A DNA stretch of 64,000 nucleotides from Rotaria macrura (lineage: Eukaryota > Rotifera > Eurotatoria > Philodinida > Philodinidae), in contig OENT01000332.1 in assembly GCA_900239685.1 (NCBI GenBank), forward strand, positions 62,001 to 126,000. The letters are read 5' to 3'. Positions 51,201 through 63,075 of the stretch are shown here, piece by piece. The position numbers and the translations under genes are program-made. Position 1 is the first letter of the stretch. Each line of letters begins with the position of its first letter. The notes beneath the pieces are model-generated. The model was not told the DNA's origin. It was given only the letters and a program-made list of their open reading frames with translations, and did not search any database.

Positions 51201-51655
51201 TGTTGAAAAAAAAATAGATATTTATTCAATAAAGAAATACTTAATAATGATATAAAATAACCAATAATTGAAAGAAGTAGAATAGAGTAGAGTGATTTCA
51301 TGAATGCATGATATTCACTACGGTACGCTACTTCAAAAACCAATGCAGGTAGAAAGATACCGATCAGTAGATCTGGTGATGATGTTGTTATAGTAAGAAA
51401 TGTATCATCGTTGATAAAAATATTGAAAAGAATACCACCTATGAAGCCAATCACTATAATGAGGCCCGTGTATGGAATGCGTAAAGAAGCAAATATTGTT
51501 TTGAAAAGACCTTTTGTTAAACAAACAATAGATGTATCAAAGAAAAAGCGAAAAATAAAATCACGTACATCCAATAAACAAAATGAAAAAGAGAAACATA
51601 AGCTTGTATGGAGGATAATGTTCATTGGTACTATTGCCATGCACATGTGATACAT
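45299..51655 (-). CDS. SLC9C1: Sperm-type Na+/H+ exchanger with voltage-sensor and cNMP-binding domains (SLC9C-like)
   Basis: Many short exons from ATG 51655 to TAG 45299. The N-terminal exchanger domain begins around RIPYTGLIIVIGFIGGIL and continues with SPDLLIGIFLPALVFEVAYRS, then LSIILEGEAMINNCLAII, and WKECLLATWGDSKGS near 50.1 kb. The linker has LANADWIFIEKNFLIENPHA and a CSRC pair, matching human SLC9C1. A voltage-sensor-like four-helix segment follows (~48.7-48.1 kb), with S4 MQILIMIQIIRLLRTVE. The cyclic-nucleotide domain starts at FLYVFPWLHDPDVFEY (~47.2 kb) and is split by a long Asn/Ser/Asp-rich insert (46.5-47.0 kb) before SDVIGHIDLLNG. The C-terminus reads LESLPKFQRRTINP. SLC9C1 controls sperm pH and motility in animals. 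Both acidic exchanger residues are replaced here (see findings). Not every junction was checked. Confidence 0.85.
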
Positions 51656-53092
51656 TACACAAAGGAGATTTTGTGCTAGTGGTGATAATAGAATTCAAAG
51701 AAGACATTGTATTTTTAAAATTCAACAAGTTTGTGATTGTCGATGTGACTCATAATTAGATAGATGATTAAAGGATATAGTGTGAGTAGCCTCATTATGC
51801 AAGTCATGTAACGACGAGCCAAGTTCAATCACACTATATAATCTGATTGTTTTCTAATTCTGACTCTTGATATCTGACATTTTTCTATGAGAATTCACCA
51901 AAGAGTTAAAAATTTTGAAATTTCGTAGGAGGGATAGTAACGAGTCATTTCATTTTGTTTTAATATCTGTTCGTAAGAATGGATGAACTCGTTAACACAT
52001 TATCACGCTCTTAAATTCATTCATGACATTGTTTTGATGTCAAAGTAGATATGAAGTTCATGCTTCGTGTTCCATCGAACGGCTACAAGTGATCGATTTT
52101 CGATACAAATATTAAACAACTAGTTCATCAATCAAGGTCTCTTTCTTGGATGATACGTCAATTATTCGCATAATTAAGAAACTTTGCATTCTGTGCTTTT
52201 AAAAAATAATTCACATTAGTAAGATTTTCAAATATTGACGCTCAAGTAAAATAATCAGTGGGTATCTATCAAAGTAATGTAAGTAAAACGAATTAATCCA
52301 ATACATTTGAATCATTTTTACTTCCAAGTACCACGCTACAAACATGATTTTCTTCTGATCATGATACCTTAAGTATGATTGGCGAACAAATGTTTGAAAA
52401 AGGGATTGAGTCGCATTTGTACGAGAATCTATCGATAAAAAATTTGAATGACTTCAAAACAGAGTGTGGTATGTGTGTGTGTTGTTGCCAGATAGACCAA
52501 GAGCTACACTCACGCACATTCGTCACACCCACAATCGATGGTGCGTTACAGATGTTTTGTCGATCAAAACTAAATGTGGTGCTCCTGTTGAATATTCTTA
52601 TTTCAGTGCTATTACATATCATTCATCTTCTTCTCAGATGAAATGTCAATGCTGGCAAGGCCAGATTGATCTTAAATTCTCATGTTAATTCATTTAGGCA
52701 ATGATTGCATGTGATTTTGGTGGTCAATGCAAAATTATTATGAATAATCGGTTTATCATGTTCACTTGCTAAATGTTTGAAATGTGGAAGGAGTACTGAA
52801 TATTTTCAATAGTCATATAGTTCACGAAAATAATCAGTAGCTGATAGAATTCTTAGTAAATGATTTGATATATCCGAACAGAGTTCTCCTATTTATTAAT
52901 ATGATAACATCTAGTCTATCAACTACAGTTTTCCAATCGTAAACATGACCAGTCGTTTCACGCGATTTGTCGTTCAAAGATATTTCAATCACTTTGCATC
53001 CCAACTCCCTATTCTCATATTTTCATTTGCAGTATAGTACAAATCAGAAAAAGCTTAGTTCTCTAAACACAATCTTGTTTTATTGAAGCAAT
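51656..53092. other. Gene-free stretch with one G-rich/C-rich tract
   Basis: No supportable gene. Open frames around 52375-52690 overlap on both strands and cross a low-complexity tract. At 52461-52533 a GTGTGGTATGTGTGTGTG run is followed by ACTCACGCACATTCGTCACACCC, the same G-rich-then-C-rich order as at the other sites. Confidence 0.45.
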
Positions 53093-53610
53093 TTATGATA
53101 AAGGAAAATATTGATAGAAAACTTCTGGACGAATAAACGGTTGGCATACATCAACAATACTTATCAATCTACCAAAACTAAAATCTGTTGCATGATTAGT
53201 AAAATTGTTTGTTATTCTTATCAGTGGTTCGTATTTCACAGAGAGAATTAATAGACGAGGAAGATGTCTATTTTTTGCCGAGAGAAATACTTCCGCATCA
53301 TTATCATTTGTATATGTTATGTAAAGAAATATGAGGTGAGTAAAAGTGATTGATGTTGATTGCTGCTTGTCTTTTTGTAACGACTGATTACTGATATACG
53401 TAAGATTTTGAGAAAAGGAAAGTCTTGAGAGATGATTTTAAATAATTTATGTTCAAAAAGACATCACTCATCTTCTATTATCGAACTTTATGGAACATTC
53501 CACCTTGGAAAGATTTGTCCAGATCAAAAAAATATTCGAATTCATATGCAAGTGAATAGATATAACATTTACCATGAAACTTCTTCTTGATACCCTCTTT
53601 CGATAAAACT
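53093..53610 (-). pseudogene. Decayed F-box-like family gene (3' part)
   Basis: Read on the minus strand, three fragments in changing frames line up like the C-terminal half of a large bdelloid family usually annotated as F-box domain proteins. The first has CYIYSLAYEFEYF and SFQGGMFHKVR, the second FKIISQDFPFLKIL, and the third NRHLPRLLILSVKYEPL, ITNNFTNHAT and FIRPEVFYQYFP before a stop at 53093. Frame changes and stops separate the fragments, so it is a pseudogene. No F-box segment is visible upstream. The family assignment comes from memory of similar bdelloid proteins and should be taken as moderate. Confidence 0.5.
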
Positions 53611-56114
53611 TCGTTGCATATCACCGAAAGCCAGGTCAAGATGAAAAAATTAGGCTGTTGACAATTCTGCTTCGGAGCGAGTATAATATTCAGATAAAAT
53701 GTTCAGGTCGTCACTGGTGGTCTGTGTTCATCAGTTTTATTAGATTGTCGAATAGATTAATCGAAATGAAAGGAACCATGATCAAAATGTATTACAATTC
53801 ACTGATTTGATCGAAAGCAAGTGTGAAGAAACTACGATGATTCTTTTCTTATGAAATTATCATTTTTCTGCCTCGGTAAAGATTTCGACCGTTAAATGTG
53901 TTTATGAGTAACTCGATCCGTACTTAGACGACAAAAATTAGCAGTAAAATTGGAAACATGAAATCGGTCATTTAAAAACAATTAGTAGAACTATGAATAT
54001 TTTCCTCTATTTTTTCTATTGCGTACAGCAATATCCTGTCTTTGTCTCTGTCTCTCTGAACACACACGTCCACTCGTTCTATCGTTTTATTTCTTTGCAT
54101 GCCCTGATGCATCCTTCAGTTTCATAACCCGATCATTATAAAATGATTCTACCGTTCGCTATGTTGGCCGATATATATATATATACATCTTCGAATTTTG
54201 TTTAGATAGTCATTTCAAAGCGATGCGTCGTACTACATTCCTTTCACTATTATTATCTACGAAATTTCAAGTAAGAGGAACTGCGTTATAATCTGACTTT
54301 CAAATCATGAACAACGTCATTTTTTATTTAGATAGACAACTTATGGCGTTTGCATGATATGCTGTTACTCGTCATGCATTCCTTTAACAACTGGCAAATG
54401 ATCCAACATTCGCCAATTATCTAGATCATATTACGCCGAAATGGAGATGACTGATGATGAAAATCAATTTCATTCACCGAATGTTGATCATCGTCAACAG
54501 CACATATGAAAACTTACGGTCAGTAACCTTCCGCATGAGAGTTTAGGCAAAGTACACGGATAGACATGGGGGAATCTGTATGCTTGAAGAATGAAAACAC
54601 AAAGAAAAAGCAAACCCGAGAGTCCAACAAGCAAAGAACAGAAACGAATAACGGTAAAGGAAAAGAACAATAAATTTAATAGTTATTTTATCGGGATCAT
54701 CATTCAAGATACAGCACATAGTTCGGTTTCTTCGAATAAAATATAAGCAGAAGCGAAAGATTGTTTTAGTCAGAACTAAATATAATTCGTCAGGATTGGC
54801 TAGATTTTCATCGCCACTATTTATTAAAGTTATAGTTATAGTGCAAAATTAAACCTTATCAAAGAATGAATTCTCGATCAAATTATCTTTGATCATAATC
54901 ATTACTGTCGTCACCACCTATCATATTTTCTCCTGTTTCTTCCGTTTATAAGTGAAATGATTTATGAACAACACAGCCTTGAACAAGGATCCCACTTATT
55001 ATGATTCCCCCAAATTTAAATAGATGTGGATGTGGGGTTTATGTGCCTATGATATGTTTACAACAGACCCAAAATCCACACCTCACACTCACATCGTCAT
55101 GGGCTCTAGGGCAGACAGAAAATTACCACAGATAGGGACCACCAAGCATCACATAGGCTTGTGGGATTTTCAGTTCTGGACAACAAGAGACGAATATTAA
55201 AATGAAATCAAAATCATACTGAGAGATAAGTAACAGTAACTAAATGTATATAGAAATAGCCGACTAAAGCACAATAGCTAATGATTTCGAATAAAAGCCG
55301 CATATCTTTCGTAGGTTTTAGGAAATATTGCAAACGAACATAAAGAACGAAGCGAACTTGCTTCAGTGTATTTCATGGTAGTTAAATGTGAATCTTAACT
55401 ATGTAATGCTGCGGGAGCTGACTGGCAAGGCGTTGTTTCAATAATTAGCGAATAATTCAATTTTTAAAACTGTTTCAAATTGAGAAACTTATATATTTAT
55501 ATGAAGATTAACGATACAAGGTTGATAAGGAATATTGATGTATACAGCATGCAAGTGGAGTCGCCCACTCTCCAGTGATGACTGAAATACACAGCCATTC
55601 TAGCTTCATACACTAACAGACATTTACTTTGACTGTCAGTCAAGTATATGTCGTCAAAAACTGGCTCATGCTACTATAACTTGACAAGCGATTATAATCG
55701 CTCTATCGTGTTTCACATTTTAATCCCGTAGGGATTATACTGAATTTGTTTTTCTTATTATATGCAGCTACCGGTATTGTTGTTCTTATTACCAAGTTCG
55801 ACTGTAAAGACAAATGTCTTTCTAAATAATCAACGTTGATAATCCCTAGCTGCCTCCTAACAGTCTATTCTTTTTGTAACTATTTGTTCGGTTTATCAAA
55901 AAGATGATCAAAGTGCACTGATGTCAAATAGAATTCATATTCACACGAAGAGCGCTCGAAGGTTTAGATAAGGTCAACCAATATATGTGAGCACGATCGA
56001 GCAAATAGCAGTTTATTTCTATCGTACTTTCAATAGTCGTGATACAGCAATTTTCAAAATAACTACCAGGAGACCTTCGAACGTCTATTCAACTCTAGAG
56101 GCATACTCTACGAC
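53611..56114. other. Gene-free stretch upstream of the PTR2 transporter
   Basis: No supportable exon over ~2.5 kb. There is an AT microsatellite at about 54172-54186. A G-rich/C-rich pair lies at 55024-55095: GATGTGGATGTGGGG, then CCCAAAATCCACACCTCACACTC. The last few hundred bases should contain the transporter promoter, but no motif is clear. Confidence 0.45.
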
Positions 56115-59100
56115 ATGAGTGCAACAGAGGATGTTGAATTGAATAGCGTTGAGACTGTTGCACCAGATTTTATAAAACCAGTGGGTGATTTCGATGAAGT
56201 TCAGCCAACAGACGAAGAATTGGCGACATTGGAACATGTTTCTGAACGAATACCGCTCGCAGCCTGGCTAATTGTTATTTGTGAATTGTGCGAGCGTTTT
56301 TCTTTTTATGGGATATCGGGTCTCTTTCAAAACTACATCGAATTTCCGCCACCTTCTGGAAATAATACACAAGCAGGTGCTCTGGGCCGTGGCCAACAAA
56401 CTGCCACTGCATTGACAATGTTCTTCCGATTCTTTGCTTATATTACGCCGATCCTTGGTGCCATCCTAGCTGATCAATACTGGGGCAAATATAAGACAAT
56501 TATCGTTTCATGCTCTGTCTACATGATTGGTCTCCTCGTATTACTTTTCACTAGTATACCACCATCTATTGATAAAGGCGTCGCTTTCCCTGGTTTAATC
56601 ATAGCGATGATCATTATGGGTTTCGGTACTGGTGGTGTGAAGAGTAACGTAAGTCCACTGATGGCTGAGCAATATCCTAGGACGAAGCCAGTTATCGCAG
56701 GTAACTAAAATGTCTTTTCAAGAGAAAAATCTCTTTTCTTTGTTTCTTCATAGTTATCAACAATAAAAGAAAAATTCTCGACCCAAGCATGTGAGACACT
56801 TGAGAGCTTGTCTGCTTCTTTCTTGGATTAAATTACTCATATTTTAGAACGATGCAATCGATGTTCAACTGGTTCTATTGGGCGATTAATATAGGTGCAC
56901 TATCATTGATTGCTACCACTTTTATCGAAAAGTATCATTCATTCTGGCTTGCCTATTTATTACCGACAGTGATTTTCGTCGGTGCCCTAGCCGTATTGAT
57001 TGTCGGCCGCAATCAATATATTCAAAAGCCTCCGACTGGCTCATTGATGGTTCGTGCTACTCGAGTCACGGTAACCGCCATCCGAATGCGATTGAAACTA
57101 GGCAAGCAACCCGACCGTCCAAATCTCTTGGATTATGCCAAAGATATGGGATTGTCGACTGACCATGATGACAAAGAAACGGCGGCACAATTAAGTAACA
57201 ATCAGTTCATTGATGACCTCAAAAAAGCAGTTGGTGCTTGTGGTGTATTTGCTTTCTATCCATTGTATTGGGTCTGCTACAATCAGTTTGGAACGAATTT
57301 AGTGTCGCAAGCTGCGCAAATGAATGTTGGTTAGTTCATGTCTTCTATTAAAATAATCACGCATAAAAAACAGGATGCCGTCTGATTTCGGAAATTTGTA
57401 TAGGGACCATACGGATGAGGTTGATTTTATGTTCCTTCGATTCAATTGAGTTCTTTATCGACTTGCAGTCAAACATGTGAATTTCCGGAAAAATTTGTTT
57501 TGACTTTGCTGCTACACTGAAAATAATTAGAAGGATTTCAAATTCGTTGCAAAATTCGGAACCCTTGAAAAGGTTTCGCAGCTTCCACGAAACCTTTTTA
57601 GTTTCGGTAACGTGACCATTTTTTTTCAGTGTACACATACTCGTTGGCAGAGTTAGGCATACTGTTCACAAATATCAGTATAAAGAGTATTGAAAGCATT
57701 TTGATAGATAAAACATAATCATTTAGGAAACTGTTATATCTAGTTGCCAGCTCATGTATCTTCCTCATGGATTAGCCCAAAGTAATCAAAATAAGATTGA
57801 TGTTAACTCAAGAAAAGTATACTGCTAAAAACTGAAACGTAAGAGTTCATTATTAACAGGATTAGCTATAAATATTTAGATTACTAATCTGAAATCTCTC
57901 GCGTTTTCAAAATCGAACGGAACTGTAATGTTGGAAATAACATGGTGAAAACAAAGAGATCATGCAATTTAGTCCGAGTGTGTCATATTCAATACTGTAT
58001 CTGATGGTTGACTGAAATCAACGGGAACGGTTAGTTCCGATTTTTAGGATCTTGAGAATATTTATAGAAAGTCACATTCATTAATGTCTTTAGTATCCTA
58101 AATAATCTAGTCTCATATGGTTCGTGCTTTCTTCAAATAATAATATTACTACGCATCCACTGTTGAATACCTATGAAACACGTTGTTTCATCTATACCGT
58201 GAATCACAGAAACAATGTATTGTTTCTGCGTAATAGATAAGCTTTGGGAGTGTTGAGGAATTATATACAAAGGCCATTTTACACAATGAACAGAATAGCG
58301 AGTCTTATAGGTTTCTACACAACCCTTCAGATTCTGCAAGACTTTGTATCTGAGAACTCTGAGAAACCTTGATGCAGCATTTTCTGACTATTTCAATTCA
58401 TCATCAGATACAACATTGAATACGACACATTCTGAACTTGAATTCTTGATCACTAATCCAAGTAATAGTTTCCGTGTCCATTTATAATAACGTGGCAAGG
58501 ATGAAGGATGGGAGGAGAATATTCCAGCAAAATCTATCCTATTTTAAAACTAAGAGATAACCAATGCGTCGCATATGGATTGATAGAACTTGAGCTTCAA
58601 TATCTACTGATGTCAAATATTTCGCCCCAGCATGACTAACACGGCCCAATTAGACTGTTGCATATGATGGAATTTCGCACAGGTACAAACATCATATTGG
58701 TAGATATCTTCCTGCACTGTTCAAGACGATCAAAGGTAGCCATGGACACGAAATAAGTAAAGAAGAGCTAGAGCGCACATAAGGGTAATTTGTATTGATT
58801 CAAGCCTCTGAAATGACTCGAAAGACTTCAACGAATATATAGCTGTCGGTAAATAATGAATTTGTTCTCCATCATGGAGAAAGACACCAGAGTCATTTTT
58901 TTGTGTAATGATGGATACCATTGAGACCTCCAAAACTATGGAAAAAAATATAAGAAAAGTACTTTTCAACTACCACCTCACTGAACCGCATCTTCTTTTA
59001 CCCCATAAATCGGCTAAATTTAATTCAGCTTAATATATACATATTCTGAACAGGCGTTCAAAACCACGTCGGATGACTAGGTTTTTTCTGAAAACCAAAT

Positions 59101-60942
59101 ATTTTTATTTTCTGAGTTATTCGCTGGGATTATCCGATGTGAAAATATTTTGCATTGTAAGCTGTTTTTAAGCATTGAAAAGTCTGTTGAATCGGCTTAG
59201 AGAACAGTTTCCGAAGCACTTTTCAACACTTATCAGCCTACATGCTTGAAAGCACTGTTGGCTTCTTTAATCAAAGCGATTGAAAGTACTTGTGATCTGA
59301 AATATTTAATGGTGTGGCAAATCTTTTAACTTTGAGCTGCAATAAGGGGCTCTATTAAATATCTTACAGGTGTAAAATCTAGAAATGTGTTATGTCTTCT
59401 TCAGCGCTTGAATTTATATTTCAATAATATCTTATTTTGTATCCCTTTTAAAAATGTAAACAATATTCCATCTAGAGAAATACAGAATTCGATTTACTTT
59501 TTATCCATGATCTTACAAATAGCTTTTTATTTTGTTGCAAACATAGTGTTACACATTCATAATCAACTTTACTATAGACTTATACAAGATAAAATGTGAT
59601 TAAGATCTTTGTCCAAGATTATGTGCAAATATTTCGAATTCTCATAATTTTTCAGTGACTATCTTCGGAAACTGATGCATAGCACTCTAATTAAATATCA
59701 CAAAGTATCTCTAGATGGGGCCGTACTATGAACTGCTGGAAACTTGCAACGAAAAACGCGTTTTCCCCTGCTTTAACTGATTGTTATTTTCTATGCCTAA
59801 CTTTACAACTAATCTCTCGTAAATTTAATGAGTTTTTTCAAGCTTTAAGTTTTCTTAGAGAAAATCCAACTTGCAAAACTAAAATATTCTGTAAAACTCG
59901 AATAGAATTTTTCAATGAAAAAGGTGCATTCCATGATTTTTGAATTCACTGGACATCGGTATCTAACGAATTATGCCATGGCATTCCATGAGCTATAGAT
60001 GCATCGTTCTGTGCCTTCTGATTGGTCCATGGCGAAGACTTCATTAATTGGTGTTCCTGATAGTTTCTGGATTAATCTATTGAAAAGATGCATGCGCGGA
60101 ACCGACTATATCCTTGTAAAAGAATTGTGTATTTTTGCTAATAGAAGCATTTTAAATACTCATTAGACTGATAATTGTAGCCAGTACACTGAACTCTGTG
60201 AACGAGTATGCATAACAATTGAATCAAAGACAAAGTTTCCTGAGATTCCCTGGATGATTCCAAAGTCGCAGGAAGCTGTGGATCAGTTTTAAAAAGGTTT
60301 ATCATCAGGACTATCATTAAAAATCATATCTAACTGTCGGTCAATATTGAGAAAACTCTATTCGATTGGGAAGAGAAGAACATCTTTACCTGCTCTATTA
60401 TTTTCCCTTCAGGTCCTCTGCCTAATGATATTCTGCAAAATATTGATCCACTCGTTTTGATTGTTTTAATTCCAATCTTCGACAAAGTGATATATCCTGG
60501 CATGCGGCGACTCAAAATCACGTTCCCGGCTATTACTCGTATAACTACTGGCTTTCTCTTTGTTTCCGTCGGTATGGCATGGTCAGCACTCGTCCAACAT
60601 CTTATTCAATCTGCTGAAGGAAGCGCAAATATTACTGTAGCTTGGCAAATTCCAGCGTATATTTTCATCGCCTTCTCCGAAATCTTCGCTTCCATTACTG
60701 GTCTAGAGTATGCATTTACTCAGGCACCACCTTCGATGAAGTCCATCGTCATGTCACTTTTCCTATTCACATCGGCCATCGGCAGCGCTCTGAATATTGC
60801 ACTTACACCAGTGGCAAAGAAAACAACAATTATATGGATGTATACAGCACTGGCAATTGAGGCATTTGTCTCCGGAATTGTGTTTTTCTTTATCTTTCGT
60901 AAAGTCGAAAAGTTAGAATCGAAAAAACCATCCACGAAATGA
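56115..60942 (+). CDS. Proton-coupled peptide transporter, PTR2/POT family (fungal-like)
   Basis: Four exons: 56115-56700, 56754-56790 (37 bases), 56848-57329 and 60413-60942, in frame for 544 residues. The 37-base exon supplies VINNKRKILDPSI; without it the frame breaks, and it restores the conserved GER-I-DP---TMQ-MFNWFYW region. The N-terminus has a soluble tail, then PLAAWLIVICELCERFSFYG with the ExxER-type proton motif seen as CELCERF. GFGTGGVKSNVSPLMAEQYP is the PTR2 signature. The C-terminal exon gives DPLVLIVLIPIFDKVIYPGMRR and ends in a cytoplasmic Lys-rich tail, about 12 membrane segments in all. Transport of di/tripeptides with H+ is inferred from the family. The sequence reads more like fungal PTR2 than animal SLC15, pointing to gene transfer. 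Intron 3 (3,083 bp) is huge for this genome. Confidence 0.88.
57512..57634. repeat. Small TIR element inside intron 3 of the transporter
   Basis: TACACTGAAAA on the left and TTTTCAGTGTA on the right bound ~120 bp. Inside, AAAGGTTTCG and CGAAACCTTT form a second inverted pair. It fits a very small MITE. The rest of the 3.1-kb intron shows no recognisable exon or element. Confidence 0.5.
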
Positions 60943-62169
60943 TCTATGAAAAAAAGTTTTTTTTTTCATACTATTTTATTTTATGTTCTCGATAATGATC
61001 AGTAAATATTACATTCTAAATATTGAATATTACTTGAGAACACTTCATGGATACAGAAGGGACCACAAATATTTGCCAATCTTAATCTCGATATTGCTGA
61101 ACTGTAGAACTCACATAGAATTATCCAAAATATCATACGAGATTTCACTGGTGAAGAATCAAAGTAAAAGGCTGTTGTCATTGCAGGAAAGCGTAATAGG
61201 CAAATACGTTGCTTTAAAAAGGTACAGAGATTAAAGCTCTCTATAGAATTATGTGCAATGCGTATCTTTAAACGTCACTTGAATCGCAATAAGTAACTTT
61301 TATGAACTCCAAGTTACTACCATAATTAATTTTTACTAAAAAGATGTTTGTTCCTTTACTTTACCTTTGCCTACTAATCCGAGCAATCAGACATATTCCT
61401 ATCAGAAGCATGCCCTTGCGTGGAATACTGATTGAGTGTGAGCATCTGAAAGAGTTGGAAATGAGACCTACGCCGTCGAACAAGAGCGATAACGGGATAT
61501 TGTAGAGTAATAGAAACTTCAGTAGCAAACAGAAGAAATGAAGTAAACGGTAAGGCTATACATTATTGATGGTTTGCATAAGAACGAAATTTTCGTGGAA
61601 GACAAAGTTTGGAAAATGTCTCTATTGATGCCATCAACTACTATCAAAAGTTTGTGATGGATGTTGGTTTAGTCATCGCCAAACGGTGGTATTGACATTG
61701 TTCTGGTGCGTCATCAACGTCGTTGGAGGGTGGGTGTCGGCGAACATGTCGATGTGACTGTTGATATGTGAACAAAAGGTATACCCACACCCTCCACACA
61801 TTTCAGATTCGTATGAAGTCGACAACTTCACACTAGCAGTTCTCCGCGAAATTTTTGAAAAAGAATATTACAGATATGAAACAGATAGAGAGCTAGTATT
61901 ACCAATGAATAGTCATACCATCGATATCAACCACCACATTAAGAGTTAACTATTTCAAGATAAATAATACATATGGCACTACAAAAAATTTTTCATACAG
62001 CTCTTCTAGTAGTGGTAATTTGAGGAGATCTACTCCGTTCTAATACTTAAACATGTTTATGGCTCTGTGCAAAATTTCAGCTGTCCACGCATAACCCATC
62101 GTTGTACTTTTTCTTTTTTTTCCATGTCACTCTCGCATCCCTATCGATATAAGTTTTCAACTCTTATGT
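60943..62169. other. Gene-free stretch with one G-rich/C-rich tract
   Basis: No supportable gene in about 1.2 kb. At 61724-61800, GTTGGAGGGTGGGTGTCGG is mirrored by ACCCACACCCTCCACACA 40 bases later. The 62-codon frame starting at 61761 overlaps the tract and has no family signature. Confidence 0.45.
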
Positions 62170-63075
62170 GAACAATTTCGCCTTATGATTTTATATGATG
62201 GGAAAATTGGCTTAGCATACAAAGATAGTCATGCCCGTTTGGTGCAAGGATTGGGGGAGCAAGCACTTTCTGATCACACAGTCTTCAATTGGTTTCGTGA
62301 ATTTCAACGCAATAATTTTAGTGTTCAAGATGCTCCACGCTCAGGTCGTCATTCAAAATCTGTTAATGAAAAAATAATTGATGCTGTACGAAAAATAATT
62401 GAAGATAATCCTCATTCGACGTATCAGCAAATAGAAAATATATTGGATATCAGTTCCACAGCAAGTAATTCGATTATTCATGGTTAGTTAAATCAAAGAA
62501 AAGTTTATGCTTGGTGGGTACCGCATAAACTAACCGACAACCAAAAACAGCTGCGAATTCAATTTTGCCACCATTCGCTAAAGAGATTTGAAGAAGGTCA
62601 GTCTCGCTATGCATTTGATATTATAACTGGTGATGAATCTTGGTTCTACCAGTATGATCCAGAATTAAAAGAACAGTCAGAAGTTTGGATTGTAACAACT
62701 TATCCATGTCCAACCAAAGATCATCGAATCAAAAGTGCCGGGAAAAGAATGGTGGCTATTTTTTTCATGAAATCCGGTTTAATTAAGTCTGGTCCATTAG
62801 AAAAAGGTGCAACAGTGAACGCCAGCTGGTATGTCAACACACGCTAACCAAAAATCTTCAAAGTTGTATCTAAACGAAGCGAAACACGAGGTCTTTGCGG
62901 TCTCATCTTTCATGACGATCATGCAAGCTGGCATTGAGCTTGGATTACGAACTAATTTTTGCTGAAAAATCATGTGGAATAGTATCCAAATCCACCATAT
63001 TCTCCAGATTTAAGCCCTTGCGACTTCTTCTTATTCCCCAAGCTCAAGAATCAGTTACGTGGTATTCAATTTGGT
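62170..63075 (+). pseudogene. Dead mariner-family transposase, 3'-truncated
   Basis: The reading frame stays constant but is broken by stops at 62485 (TAG) and, later, at TAA, TGA, TAA and TAG codons. Order of parts: HTH region VFNWFREFQRNNFSVQDAPR, then STYQQIENILDIS; WWVPHKLTDNQKQLRI (the WVPHxL motif); catalytic region 1 TGDESWFYQYDPE; region 2 HDDHASWH, usually HDNAxxH; and region 3 YSPDLSPCDFFLFPKLK with the third Asp. Spacing between Asp 2 and 3 is about 34-35 residues, consistent with DD34D mariner. The usual ~40 C-terminal residues are missing: after QLRGIQF the sequence passes into a TTCGTCGC tandem array. It cannot encode active transposase, and I see no clear terminal inverted repeats. 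Confidence 0.88.

Noticed and set aside
52359..52688. Three overlapping 74-88 codon frames
   Set aside because: They overlap on both strands across a GT/CA-rich tract and show no family motif and no splice context.
56697..56850. Direct joining of the first long transporter exon to the exon at 56848
   Set aside because: The phase is wrong. A 37-base exon at 56754-56790 with proper splice sites restores both the frame and the conserved segment.
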